A stretch of 64,000 nucleotides of DNA from Frateuria flava (GTDB lineage Bacteria > Pseudomonadota > Gammaproteobacteria > Xanthomonadales > Rhodanobacteraceae), in the NCBI RefSeq assembly GCF_017837635.1, contig NZ_JAGJRS010000021.1, forward strand, positions 124,001 to 188,000. The letters run 5' to 3'. A model generated the notes under the pieces. That model worked only from the letters and a program-made list of their open reading frames with translations. It was not told where the DNA came from and made no database searches. A program made the position numbers and the translations under genes. How positions within the stretch are numbered: position 1 is the stretch's first letter; each line of letters starts with the position of its first letter. Positions 27,601-38,784 of this stretch are shown one piece after another.

Positions 27601-29414
27601 GAAACCAGGCTCTCTCTCCCCCCCTGGGAGAGGGTTGGGGTGAGGGGTCGAGCTTGCGGGGAGCCTCCCAGGAACGAACTGCAAGCGACTTCCCCGCGAG
27701 CCCCGCCCCCTCATCCGACCCCTGCGGGGCCACCTTCTCCCCCGGCTCTCATCAAATGCGGGGGAGAAGGACCAGGCGCGTGTGGGTCACGGCCGAGGTA
27801 TTGCCGCTGTGGCAGACGATCCATGCGGACGCCACGCTGCACCCGCCCATCAGCACCCCACCCGACTACGCCGCGCAGGCCTGGACCCGCGACGAGGCGC
27901 TGATCGAACTGGTCCGCCGCCGCCTCGGCGGCCTGGGTCCCACCACGCCCGCCGCACTGGCCGCGTCGCTCGCGGTCGATGCGGCGGACGTCGAACCCGC
28001 CCTGCTGCGCCTGCAGTCCGAGGGCTACGTCATGCAGGGCCGCTTCACCCCCGACGCGGCTGGCATCGAGTGGTGCGAACGCCACCTGCTCGCGCGCATC
28101 CATCGCTACACCATCGGTCGGCTGCGCCGCGAGATCGAACCGGTCAGCCGGCGGGACCTGATCCGCTTCCTGGCCGATTGGCAGCACCTGACGCCGGACA
28201 CGCGACTGGAAGGTCCCGACGGCCTGATCGCCACGTTGCACCAGCTCGAAGGCTTCGAGGCGGCCGCCGGCGCCTGGGAAACCGAACTGCTGCCCTCGCG
28301 CGTGGGCGACTACACCAGCCGCTGGCTGGACGAACTGTGCCGCGCGGGCCGCTTCGGCTGGAACCGCCTGCGCGCCGGCGGCGGCAGCGCCGGCCCGGTG
28401 CGGGCCACGCCCATCGTGCTGCTGCCACGCCGGCAAATGGCCATCTGGACGTCCATCGCCTCGGGTGAGCAGCCGCAGGAGTCCTTGCTTTCCTCGCGCG
28501 CGCAGGCCGTGGCCGATGCCCTGGCCAGCCACGGCGCACTGTTCTTCGATGAACTGCTCGATGCCACCCGCTTGCTGCGTACCGAGCTGGAGAATGCGCT
28601 CGGCGAACTGGTCGCCGCCGGCCGCGTCACCGCCGACAGCTTTGCCGGCCTGCGTGCGCTTCTGCTGCCCGCCGCCAAGCGAGACTCGCGCCCGCACCGT
28701 CGCGCACGGCGGCATGCGTTGAGCGAGATCGAGGATGCCGGGCGCTGGTCGCTGGCACGCACGGTCCTTCTCCCCGCCGGGGAGAAGGTGGCCCCGAAGG
28801 GGTCGGATGAGGGGTCGGGGCTCGCGGGGAGCGCCGTTGAGAACTCACCGCAAGGCCGGCCCCTCACCTCAATCCTCTCCCCGGTGGGGAGAGGAGGCAA
28901 AGGAGGCGCTTCGCGCCAGCTTGATTCCGATGAAGCAGAACACGTTGCACGTGTCCTGCTTCGCCGCTACGGCGTGGTCTTCTGGAAATTGCTCGAGCGC
29001 GAGGCTCCGTGGCTGCCCTCCTGGCGCGAGCTGCTGCGCGTCTACCATCGCCTGGAAGCGCGCGGCGAAATCCGTGGCGGGCGTTTCGTCGAGGGCCTGG
29101 TCGGCGAGCAGTTCGCGCTGCCGGAGGCGATCGGCGCGCTGCGCGGCGTGCGCCAGCGCGAGGCCACGCAGCAGCTGGTCTGCGTCAGCGGCAGCGATCC
29201 GCTCAACCTGGTCGGCACGGTGCTCGCCGGCGACAAGCTGCCCGCGCTGGCCGGCACCCGCGTGCTGTACGAGGACGGCGTGCCCGTAGCCGCACTGGTG
29301 GCCAACAAACCGCAGTTCCTGCTCGAAGCCGACGGCGCCACCCAGCAGCGCTGGCGCAACGCGTTGCTGCGGCGGCCGGGCAGCGAGGCGCACGGGATCG
29401 GCCTGGCGGTGTGA
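24651..29414 (+). CDS. lhr: Large DEAD/DEAH helicase Lhr with three in-frame palindrome insertions
   Basis: The 1587-residue ATP-dependent DNA repair helicase has a two-RecA motor: Walker A APTGSGKT near 42-49, D169EIH, GLSATQ, and motif VI in [12 protein letters not shown]. These are followed by the Lhr-specific winged-helix and C-terminal domains. Three segments rich in Gly/Pro/Ser are translated from C-rich palindromic repeats: about residues 222-275 (25316-25472), 985-1042 (27605-27775) and 1371-1425 (28764-28925). They fall between conserved blocks and keep the frame, so the protein is about 150 residues longer than the same protein would be without them. The gene is monocistronic. No frameshift or stop is seen, so it is probably functional. 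Confidence 0.93.
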   Translation: MPLEHFHPAVARWFQRSFPAPTAAQAGAWPNIHAGRHTLVAAPTGSGKTLTAFLAAIDALVREGLAHGGALPDETRVVYVSPLKALSNDIHINLEAPLEGIRAELAAEGLPDVAIRTAVRTGDTPQAERALMRKVSPHILVTTPESLYVLLGSASGREMLKSTRAVIVDEIHALANSKRGTHLALSLERLESLCQRPLQRIGLSATQKPIEEVARFLVGARDQAPSPLRGEGWGEGRGLPQPSQELAPATFPASPGPSSGPSGHLLPGGEKELASCAIVDVGHARPRDLAIEVPPVPLEAVMSNDAWETVYDRLAQLARDHRTTLVFVNTRRMAERAARHLAERLGKRAVAAHHGSLAKELRLDAEQRLKRGELKLLVATASLELGIDIGDVDLVCQLASPRSIAAFLQRAGRSGHAVNGTPKARLFPTSRDDLFECAALLDCVRRGELDALVQPVQPLDVLAQQIVAEVASQEWQEDALYALVRGAHPYRELPREQFDAIVRMLAEGFSTRRGARAAYIHRDAVHRQLRARRNARLTAVTSGGTIPDTADYRVVLEPQNTVIGSLNEDFAIESLAGDVFQLGNTSYRILRVERDRVRVEDAHGAPPSLPFWLGEAPGRSDELSVGVARLREEIGAQLDAGGVTAAVAWLREVLSMSEAAAQQLADYLHRAKVALGVLPTQHTIVFERFFDESGGTQLVIHTPFGSRINRAWGLALRKRFCRQFNFELQAAATEDAIVLSLSTSHSFPLEEVARYLHSNSAEHVLVQALLDAPLFPARWRWNAVTALALPRYTGGKKTPPQIQRMKSEDLLATVFPDQVACLENIVGERQIPDHPLVNQTLHDCLREAMDVDGLLRILRGFETGAITVVARDLTGPSPLASEVLSAAPYAYLDDAPLEERRTQAVQSRRWNAEDADDLGRLDPEAIAAVREEAWPQVRSGDEMHEALTLLGFVTADEVHANTGWQERLEALARHHRATCLNLAGNQALSPPLGEGWGEGSSLRGASQERTASDFPASPAPSSDPCGATFSPGSHQMRGRRTRRVWVTAEVLPLWQTIHADATLHPPISTPPDYAAQAWTRDEALIELVRRRLGGLGPTTPAALAASLAVDAADVEPALLRLQSEGYVMQGRFTPDAAGIEWCERHLLARIHRYTIGRLRREIEPVSRRDLIRFLADWQHLTPDTRLEGPDGLIATLHQLEGFEAAAGAWETELLPSRVGDYTSRWLDELCRAGRFGWNRLRAGGGSAGPVRATPIVLLPRRQMAIWTSIASGEQPQESLLSSRAQAVADALASHGALFFDELLDATRLLRTELENALGELVAAGRVTADSFAGLRALLLPAAKRDSRPHRRARRHALSEIEDAGRWSLARTVLLPAGEKVAPKGSDEGSGLAGSAVENSPQGRPLTSILSPVGRGGKGGASRQLDSDEAEHVARVLLRRYGVVFWKLLEREAPWLPSWRELLRVYHRLEARGEIRGGRFVEGLVGEQFALPEAIGALRGVRQREATQQLVCVSGSDPLNLVGTVLAGDKLPALAGTRVLYEDGVPVAALVANKPQFLLEADGATQQRWRNALLRRPGSEAHGIGLAV
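25316..25472. repeat. Palindromic element in frame inside lhr, copy 1
   Basis: A CTCCCTCTCCCC-TTCGGGGAGAGGG hairpin at the left and ACCTTCTCCCC-GGAGGGGAGAAGG at the right flank a region with GTGAGGGGCGGGGC and GCCCCGGCCCCTCATCC. The frame reads [13 protein letters not shown]... and ...HLLPGGEKE. It sits just after the first RecA domain. Confidence 0.88.
27605..27775. repeat. Palindromic element in frame inside lhr, copy 2
   Basis: The left hairpin is CTCTCTCCCCCCCTGGGAGAGGG and the right part ACCTTCTCCCCCGGCTCTCATCAAATGCGGGGGAGAAGG. The left end is read in the same frame as copy 1 (LGEGWGEG), the right end in another frame. Confidence 0.85.
28764..28925. repeat. Palindromic element in frame inside lhr, copy 3
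   Basis: It begins TCCTTCTCCCCGCCGGGGAGAAGG and ends CCTCTCCCCGGTGGGGAGAGG, the reverse order of hairpin types relative to copies 1 and 2. The translation [17 protein letters not shown]...[11 protein letters not shown] separates two conserved Lhr C-terminal blocks. Confidence 0.85.
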
Positions 29415-29419
29415 CGGTG

Positions 29420-29480
29420 TGGCGGGCTGGAGCCCACCCTGGGATCACTGCGAACGTGTAGGGTGGGCTTCAGCCCACCG
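29420..29480. repeat. GTAG-type REP copies after lhr
   Basis: Two hairpins, GGCGGGCTGGAGCCCACC (29421-29438) and GTAGGGTGGGC-TTCA-GCCCACC beginning at 29458, lie between convergent lhr and the NTF2-like gene. They belong to the same family as 23661-23690 and 32982-33049. Confidence 0.7.
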
Positions 29481-29491
29481 CTCGCCTGCCT

Positions 29492-29863
29492 TCAGTCGCT
29501 GACGTCGGCGATGTGGATCAGCAGCCCGTCATGCACGCGGAACTCGCTGCGTCCGTTGAGCGCGATCGCCTGCCCGGCGCGTGCGCCATTGGGCAGGTCC
29601 AGCGCAAACACGCCCTCGAACGCGATGCCTGCCTGCGCGACACCGTTGCTCTCGGCGTAACTCGTTACCGTCTGCCGGCGCCGTGCGAACAGCGGCAGTG
29701 TGCTCTGCGCCAGCCGGCGGAATTCCTCGATGCCCTGTGTACGCACCGTGGTGACGCCCGCGGTGACGTTCTCGAAGGTCACCTGCGGGTGCAACGTGGC
29801 CAGCATGCCGTCCACGTCCAGGCGGTTGTAGGCGTCGATGTAGCGGTCGATGAGTGCGCGCAT
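29492..29863 (-). CDS. NTF2-like/SnoaL-type small protein
   Basis: The 123-residue protein has the cone-fold pattern of the NTF2-like superfamily: IDRYIDAYNRLDVDGMLATLHPQVTFENV at the N-terminus, a central strand TSYAESNGVAQAGIAFEGVF, and FRVHDGLLIHIADVSD at the end. Members include ketosteroid isomerases and polyketide cyclases, but most genomic copies have no known substrate. The ATG at 29863 is the first Met of the conserved fold; a longer frame upstream adds unrelated residues. No ribosome binding site is evident. Confidence 0.8.
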   Translation of the reverse strand: MRALIDRYIDAYNRLDVDGMLATLHPQVTFENVTAGVTTVRTQGIEEFRRLAQSTLPLFARRRQTVTSYAESNGVAQAGIAFEGVFALDLPNGARAGQAIALNGRSEFRVHDGLLIHIADVSD

Positions 29864-30009
29864 GGGAGCTTCGTCGGCGTGGATGGGCCGAGCATAGCGC
29901 GACCCGCGGGCGTCCTTGCAGGTGCCCTCTCGCGTGCGATGCATTCGCCGCAAGGGTGCGCACGAGCATCGCCCACGAGTGGGGTCCTACAAGAGATGCG
30001 GACGTCCGC

Positions 30010-31605
30010 TTACTTGACGTTGTCGGTTTGCTCGATGAATTGCGCCACGTTGTCGTGCAGCTTCTTCAGCGAGTCCTCGTGCGCATAGACCATGTGTCCG
30101 GACGGATACCACGCATAGGAGATGTTCTTGCGCAGCGAATCCGGGATCGGCAGGTGGCTCATTTCGTACTCGGCCGCGAAGTAGGGTGTGGCCAGGTCGT
30201 AGTAACCGCCGTTGAGGAACACCTTCAGGTCCGGGTTGGTCTTCATCGCGACCGCCAGGTCCGGCATCACGTTGGTCGACTGCTGCAGTGCCTCGCCGTG
30301 CACGCCCGGCGCCTTGTGCGCAAAGTCCCAGTGGTCGATGTCGGCGAACAGCCGGTACTGCAGGCCGTCGCCGAACTTCAGCTGACGGCGCACGTAGTCG
30401 TTGAAGGCCGAGACGTAGGCCGAGCTGATCGCCGAGGACTGCGGGTCGTACTCGGAATCCTTTGCCAGCGGGTCGAGCGCGGGGCCGGCAAAGCGGCTGT
30501 CCAGGCGGCCGGTGGTGAGCCCGCCGTCGAACTGCAGCTCGTGCTCGAACATGCCGCCGGTGACGCGCAGGTCCGCCTTGACCAGGTAGTCGACCGGCAG
30601 GCCGGTGTACTGGTGGAGCTTCTCGGCCACGGCACGCTTGCGCGCCGGGTCCAGGTTCGCGCCCTGCATCAGCGCGCTGGCGTAGTCGCCCAGCGCGTAC
30701 TGCTCGACCTCGCGCAGGAACGGTTCCAGCTGCGCCGGCGGCTGCGGCAGCTTGTGGTGGTAGTACGCGGTGGCGGCGAAGGTCGGCAACGCTAGTGCAT
30801 AGGGCAGGTCCACGCCCGGATTGAACTCCGGCCCGTCGATGCTGGTGTCGAAGGAGAGGATCTGCGAAAGCAGGATCACGCCGTTCAGGTCGACGCTATC
30901 GTCATTCTCCAGGATGTTCGCCAGCACCGCCGAGCGGGTGGTGCCGTAGCTCTCGCCGAACAGGTACTTGGGCGAGTTCCAGCGGCCGTACTTCGACAGG
31001 AACTGGGTGATGAACTGGGCGAAGGCCTGGCCGTCGCCGTCGACGCCGTAGACGGCCTTCTTGCGCTTGTCCATCTGCTCGTCGCGCTTGGCCTTGTCCT
31101 TCTCGTCGGCGATCAGCCGCGAGAAGCCGGCGCCGGGCGCGTCGATGAACACAAGGTCGGAGGCGTCCAGCAGGCTGTAGTCGTTGTTGACCAGGCCATA
31201 GGGCGCCGCGGGTGTGTGGCTGTCGTCGCTGGTGACCACGCGCTTCGGACCGAACGCGCCCATGTGCAGCCAGACGGTGGCCGAGCCGGGGCCGCCGTTG
31301 TAGATGAAGGTGATCGGGCGCCGGGTCGGATCCACGCCCTGCTTGAAGTAGGCGGCGTAGAACATGCTGACGGTCGGATCGTCGCTCCGGTCGCCGTGCT
31401 CGTGCAGCACCAGCGTGCCGGCGACCGCCTTGTAGTCGATGCGCTTGCCCTCGACCGTCACCGACCCGGTGGTCTCGGCGCTGTGCGGCTTGGCCAGCGC
31501 CGCGTCGGGCCTGGCGTGGTCAGCGGCCTTGTCCTTGTCGGTGGCGAAGGCACCGGGGGCGAGCAGCAGCGCGCTGAGCGCCGCGACGAGGGTGAGCTTG
31601 CGCAT
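30010..31605 (-). CDS. Exported serine carboxypeptidase-like peptidase, family S10
   Basis: The 531-residue protein has a signal peptide (KLTLVAALSALLLAPGAFA) and the S10 fold: FIYNGGPGSATVW oxyanion region, nucleophile Ser219 in GESYGTT, Asp in GGYYDLATPYFA and His in YPSGHMVYA. S10 enzymes release C-terminal residues from peptides. It probably acts in the periplasm. It stands alone on the minus strand between an NTF2-like gene and an EamA transporter. Identification is firm; natural substrate is unknown. Confidence 0.93.
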   Translation of the reverse strand: MRKLTLVAALSALLLAPGAFATDKDKAADHARPDAALAKPHSAETTGSVTVEGKRIDYKAVAGTLVLHEHGDRSDDPTVSMFYAAYFKQGVDPTRRPITFIYNGGPGSATVWLHMGAFGPKRVVTSDDSHTPAAPYGLVNNDYSLLDASDLVFIDAPGAGFSRLIADEKDKAKRDEQMDKRKKAVYGVDGDGQAFAQFITQFLSKYGRWNSPKYLFGESYGTTRSAVLANILENDDSVDLNGVILLSQILSFDTSIDGPEFNPGVDLPYALALPTFAATAYYHHKLPQPPAQLEPFLREVEQYALGDYASALMQGANLDPARKRAVAEKLHQYTGLPVDYLVKADLRVTGGMFEHELQFDGGLTTGRLDSRFAGPALDPLAKDSEYDPQSSAISSAYVSAFNDYVRRQLKFGDGLQYRLFADIDHWDFAHKAPGVHGEALQQSTNVMPDLAVAMKTNPDLKVFLNGGYYDLATPYFAAEYEMSHLPIPDSLRKNISYAWYPSGHMVYAHEDSLKKLHDNVAQFIEQTDNVK

Positions 31606-31682
31606 GGGACGACCTCACGGGGCACACGGAAGCGGCCAGCATAGGCGCGCCCGGCAGCCGCTTCATACCCCGGAAGTCACCC

Positions 31683-32540
31683 TCAGCCCCGCGCCAGCAG
31701 GACGATCGCCAGCACGGCCAGGGCCAGGCCCGCGAGGTTGATGCGGGAAAGCCGCTCGCGAAAGACCACCATGCCCGCCAGCGCGCCCAGCGCCACCACG
31801 CCCAGGCTCATCCCCGAAAACACCAGCGCCGGCCGCCCCGGCAAGGCCTGGTGCGCGCGCAGGTAGCACAGGATGTTGCCGAAGTTGAGCAGGCCCAGCA
31901 GCAGGCCCGCGGCCAGGCTGCGGGCGCCGAGGCGTGCCGTCCCGCGCGCCAGCCGCCAGCCCTGCAGGACGAGCGAGACCAGCAGCGCCAGCACGAACAT
32001 CGCCAGCAGCGCCGCCCCAAGGGGCACGCCGGCGGACGCCACGCGCTTGAACAGCACATCGATCACGCCGAACCCCAGGAACACCAGCAGCGGGTAGATC
32101 CACCCGGCCGCGCCGCCGGAGATCGCGCCCTTGCTCGGTCGCCACATCAGCCCCGTCAGCGCCGCCAGGCCGGCGGCCATGCCCCAGCCCTTGGCGGCGC
32201 TCAGGGGTTCGCCGAACAGGACAAACGCCGCGAGCAGCGAGATCAGCAGCGACAGCCGCTGTGCCACGTCCGAACGCACGATGCCGGCGTGGCGCACCGA
32301 GCCGGCGAGCGCCAGGAAGATGGTCGGCAGCAGCAGACCCAGGCCGACCAATGCGGGCCACGCGGCGGTCGCGGCATGCAGCGCCGACGGCGCGGGCGCG
32401 AACACCAGCATGCTTGCCGCCGCAGCGACCACGTAGTTCCACGCGATCGCCTGCCCCACGTCGACCTCCAGCCGGCGGGCGAGCTTGAGCAGTACCGAAA
32501 CCAGCACGCTGCACAGCGCGGCGGCCAACAGGAAGGGCAT
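31683..32540 (-). CDS. EamA/DMT-family transporter
   Basis: The 285-residue membrane protein has ten predicted helices in two homologous halves (N-terminal MPFLLAAALCSVLVSVLLKLARR; C-terminal RPALVFSGMSLGVVALGALAG and FRERLSRINLAGLALAVLAIV), the signature of drug/metabolite exporters. The FGEPLS and FRERLS motifs end the two repeats. The ATG at 32540 is the first Met before the first helix; the longer frame upstream reads through an antisense zinc-ribbon gene. Substrate cannot be inferred. Confidence 0.88.
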   Translation of the reverse strand: MPFLLAAALCSVLVSVLLKLARRLEVDVGQAIAWNYVVAAAASMLVFAPAPSALHAATAAWPALVGLGLLLPTIFLALAGSVRHAGIVRSDVAQRLSLLISLLAAFVLFGEPLSAAKGWGMAAGLAALTGLMWRPSKGAISGGAAGWIYPLLVFLGFGVIDVLFKRVASAGVPLGAALLAMFVLALLVSLVLQGWRLARGTARLGARSLAAGLLLGLLNFGNILCYLRAHQALPGRPALVFSGMSLGVVALGALAGMVVFRERLSRINLAGLALAVLAIVLLARG

Positions 32541-32641
32541 GGTGGGGATCCGGGAAAAGCCGAAGGATAAGGGACGTGCGTTCACCGGGGCAGACGCGGC
32601 GCGCCGGGCGCATGATGTGCACCTTTGAACGGGAGGCTTCC

Positions 32642-32950
32642 ATGCTCGAACTGCGACCGACCTGCGAACACTGCAACAAGCCGTTGCCGCCGGCGTCTGC
32701 CGAGGCACGCATCTGCTCGTTCGAATGCACCTTCTGCCACGACTGCGTCGAAGGCTTGCTGCAGGGCGTATGCCCGAACTGCGGCGGCGGCTTCGTGCCG
32801 CGGCCGGTGCGGCCGGCGCACGATTGGAAAAACGGCAACTTTCTCGGGCGTTGTCCGGCGACCACCAGGGTGACGTACAAGCCGGTGGATGCGCAGGCGC
32901 ACCGGGACCTCGTGGCGCGTGTCGCCTCAGTGCCGGCACAGGCGCGGTGA
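32642..32950 (+). CDS. DUF1272 zinc-ribbon protein
   Basis: A 102-residue protein has the DUF1272 pattern MLELRPTCEHCNKPLPP, ARICSFECTFCHDCVE and VCPNCGGGFVPRP. Four CxxC-like pairs would bind two zinc ions. Family members are small cytoplasmic proteins of unknown function. GGGAGG lies six bases before the ATG at 32642, which rules out the upstream in-frame Met codons. It is divergent from the EamA gene, with about 100 bases between starts. Confidence 0.92.
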   Translation: MLELRPTCEHCNKPLPPASAEARICSFECTFCHDCVEGLLQGVCPNCGGGFVPRPVRPAHDWKNGNFLGRCPATTRVTYKPVDAQAHRDLVARVASVPAQAR

Positions 32951-32981
32951 GCCGATGGCGCGCCGACGTCGCGTGACCTGG

Positions 32982-33049
32982 GTAGGGTGGGCTTCAGCCC
33001 ACCGTCCACGGATTGGCCTCAGAGGGTGGTGGGCTGAAGCCCACCCTAC
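32982..33049. repeat. REPIN of the GTAGGGTGGGC family
   Basis: Perfect 22-base inverted arms (32982-33003 and 33028-33049), each itself a hairpin GGTGGGC-TTCA-GCCCACC with a GTAG head, separated by 24 bases. It lies between the DUF1272 and eda 3' ends and may serve as the shared 3' boundary. Confidence 0.9.
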
Positions 33050-33066
33050 GCATGGCCGGTAGGCCT

Positions 33067-33710
33067 TCAGGCTCCCAGACGTGCCGCGGCGCGCGCCAGC
33101 GCTTCGATGCCGGCCCAGTCACCAGCCGCGAGCTTGTCGGCGGGGGTGAGCCAGGACCCACCCACGCACAGCACGTTGGGCAGGGCGAGGAAGTCGCCGG
33201 CGGTGGCGGCGCTGATGCCGCCGGTTGGACAGAAGCGCAGCTGCGGCAGCGGTCCAGCCCAGGCCGCCAGCAGCTTGGCGCCGCCAGCGGGCACGGCGGG
33301 GAAGAACTTCAGGTACCGGTAGCCGCGCTCCAGCAGCGCCATCGCCTCGCTGGCGGTGGCCGCGCCGGGCAGCAGCGGCAGCGGGATGTCCGAGGCGGCA
33401 TCGAGCAACCGCGAGGTCGCGCCGGGCGAGACGGCGAAGCGCGCACCGGCCTCGTACGCCGCGCGCAGGTCCGCTTCGCTCAGCACCGTGCCCACGCCGA
33501 CCACCGCGCCCTCGACTTCCGCGGCGATCGCACGGACCGCCTCCAGTGCCGCCGCAGTGCGCAGGGTCACCTCGATCGCCGGCACGCCACCGGCGACCAG
33601 CGCGCGCGCCATCGGCACGGCGGCGCGCGCATCCTCGATCACCACCACCGGGATCACCGGCGCCCGGCGCATCGTGCGTTCGATTTCCTGCTGCCTGTCG
33701 GCATGGTTCA

Positions 33711-33711
<1 letters not shown>
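33067..33711 (-). CDS. eda: 2-keto-3-deoxy-6-phosphogluconate aldolase
   Basis: The 214-residue class I aldolase splits KDPG to pyruvate and glyceraldehyde 3-phosphate. It shows the Schiff-base Lys135 in YLKFFPA, EVTLRT in the catalytic Glu region, and [14 protein letters not shown] with [10 protein letters not shown] downstream. The ATG at 33711 shares a base with the edd stop (TGATG), so the last two Entner-Doudoroff steps are translationally coupled. It ends the zwf-pgl-edd-eda operon. Confidence 0.96.
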
Positions 33712-35528
<1,817 letters not shown>

Positions 35529-35571
35529 TGCAGGTACTCCATGCCGGTCGATTCGCTCCGGCAGTCAAGGG

Positions 35572-36285
35572 TCAGGGACACCAGTACACGTCGGCCGGCA
35601 CGGGCGAGCGCGCCAGCACGACGCGGACCGGATAGTGCGCGGCCTCGCCCAGGCCGAGCCGCGCCTGCGCCAGCACGTCGCGCTTGTCCTCGCCTTCGAT
35701 GTGCAGGAACAGGTGGCGGGTCTGGAGCAGGGTGGGCAGGGTCAGGGTGATGCGCGGTTCGCCGGCGCCGGGCGCGCGCATCGGCAACACGCCGCTGGGC
35801 TGGTTCGGATCGAGCGCGGCGGCAAGCTGGTCGCCCCCGGGGAAGAACGAGGCCGTGTGGCCATCCGGACCCATGCCGAGCACCACCGCGTCGAACGGCA
35901 GCGGCAGCGCGTGGATGCGCCGGCCGGCTTCGGCCTGGCCTTCCTCCGGTGTGGCCGCGCCCGTGTACAACGGCACGAACGACGCCGCGGCCGCCTGGTT
36001 CTGCAGCAGGTGCCCACGCACCAGGCGCGCGTTGGAGCGCGGATGGCTTTCGTCCACCCAGCGCTCGTCGACCAGGGTGACCTGCACCCGCGACCAGTCC
36101 AGCGTCGCCTGCGACAGCAGCTCGAAGAAGCGCAGCGGCGTGCGTCCACCGGAGACGGCCAGCAGGGCGAAGTCGCGCTCGAGCAGGCCCGCGCGCAGGC
36201 GGTCGGCGACGCGCTCGGCCAGGGCCAGGGCGAGCGCGTGGCCGTCGGCGAAGCTGTGGGTGGTGACGTTGATCGAGGTCGTCAT
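35572..36285 (-). CDS. pgl: 6-phosphogluconolactonase
   Basis: The 237-residue DevB-type lactonase hydrolyses 6-phosphogluconolactone. Family motifs include FALLAVSGGRTPLRFFELLS, TLVDERWVDESHPRSNARLV and GMGPDGHTASFFPG. It sits between zwf and edd, matching reaction order. There is a 69-base gap from zwf and no clear ribosome binding site at the ATG at 36285. Confidence 0.95.
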   Translation of the reverse strand: MTTSINVTTHSFADGHALALALAERVADRLRAGLLERDFALLAVSGGRTPLRFFELLSQATLDWSRVQVTLVDERWVDESHPRSNARLVRGHLLQNQAAAASFVPLYTGAATPEEGQAEAGRRIHALPLPFDAVVLGMGPDGHTASFFPGGDQLAAALDPNQPSGVLPMRAPGAGEPRITLTLPTLLQTRHLFLHIEGEDKRDVLAQARLGLGEAAHYPVRVVLARSPVPADVYWCP

Positions 36286-36354
36286 GGGCGCACGGGCGTG
36301 GAAGGGGTCCGACAGTGTCGGCAGCCGGTTGCGGGCATCCGGTGAAGCACCGCG

Positions 36355-37821
<1,467 letters not shown>

Positions 37822-37881
37822 GGTTCACCTCGATTGCGTGTTGGGCAGACGGAATGGGCCATCCCGCCTGGGCGCCGAGGA

Positions 37882-37901
37882 TGGTACCAGTGAAATACCA
37901 G
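37882..37901. promoter_or_regulatory. Candidate GntR operator between zwf and its divergent regulator
   Basis: TGGTACCAGTGAAATACCAG contains two CTGGTA half-sites, read as an 11-base-spaced direct repeat on the minus strand, and a TGGTACCA palindrome. A third TGGTATGG (37969-37976) abuts the regulator start. HutC-type GntR proteins often bind TGGT...ACCA sites, so control of zwf and autoregulation are plausible. Confidence 0.4.
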
Positions 37902-37983
37902 ATTACGCAGCCAGGCGTGCAGGTCATGCATACGTTTTCATGGCGGCTTGCCGCAAATGGTGTGAGATTGGTATGGTTCCGCC

Positions 37984-38736
37984 ATGGAGACCGCGCTCGC
38001 CGCCGAATACCGCCGCCTCTGCGAAAGCCCCGATACGCGCCAGCCGCTGGCTTACCTGCGGCTGCGCCGGGCGATCCGCACCGTGGTCGAACACCGCGAC
38101 ATCGAACCGGGCCAGGCACTGCCCAGTGAGCGCGACCTGTCGCACGCGCTGGGCCTTTCGCGCGTGACCGTGCGCAAGGCCATCGCGGGCCTGGTCGAGG
38201 AAGGCCTGCTGACCCAGCGCCACGGCGCCGGCACGTTCGTCGCCGAACGCATCGTCAAGCCGATGTCGCGGCTGACCAGCTTCACCGAGGACCTGCGCGC
38301 GCGCGGCCTGAACCCCCGCTCGGAATTCTTCGAGCGCGGCATCGGCGAGGTGACGCCGGAAGAGGCGATGGCGATGAACCTCTCGCCCGGCGCGGCCGTG
38401 GTACGCCTGCACCGCGTGCGCTACGCCGGCGACGAGCCGCTGGCGATCGAGCGCAGCGTGGTGCCCGCCAGTGTGCTGCCCGATCCGATGGCCGTGCGCG
38501 ATTCGCTCTACGAGGCGCTGGAACAACGCAACGCCCGCCCGCGCCGCGCACTGCAGCGCCTGCGCGCGGTGTCGCTGAGCGCCCAGCACGCCCGCCTGCT
38601 GCACGTGGCCACCGGCAGTGCCGGGCTGAGCATCGAGCGGCGCAGCTTCCTCGACGACGGGCGCGTGGTGGAATTCACAAGCTCGTGGTATCGCGGCGAC
38701 ATCTACGACTTCGTGGCCGAGCTGCATACGGACTAG
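37984..38736 (+). CDS. GntR-family regulator, HutC subgroup (UTRA domain)
   Basis: The 250-residue regulator has a winged-HTH (about 20-85: PSERDLSHALGLSRVTVRKAI, LLTQRHGAGTFVAE) and a UTRA effector domain (about 95-245) like HutC/NagR/PhnF proteins. These respond to small metabolites, often sugar phosphates. It diverges from the Entner-Doudoroff operon, the likely target. The start at 37984 has no strong ribosome binding site. The effector might be KDPG, 6-phosphogluconate or a hexosamine phosphate; the sequence does not decide. Confidence 0.9.
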   Translation: METALAAEYRRLCESPDTRQPLAYLRLRRAIRTVVEHRDIEPGQALPSERDLSHALGLSRVTVRKAIAGLVEEGLLTQRHGAGTFVAERIVKPMSRLTSFTEDLRARGLNPRSEFFERGIGEVTPEEAMAMNLSPGAAVVRLHRVRYAGDEPLAIERSVVPASVLPDPMAVRDSLYEALEQRNARPRRALQRLRAVSLSAQHARLLHVATGSAGLSIERRSFLDDGRVVEFTSSWYRGDIYDFVAELHTD

Positions 38737-38784
38737 CGGCATCTGGGCGGTACGCGCAGCCGCTCCAAAGGGTACGATCGAGCC

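Noticed and set aside
24651-29414. lhr as a pseudogene broken by repeats
   Set aside because: The frame is continuous, all helicase motifs are intact and the inserts fall between conserved blocks.
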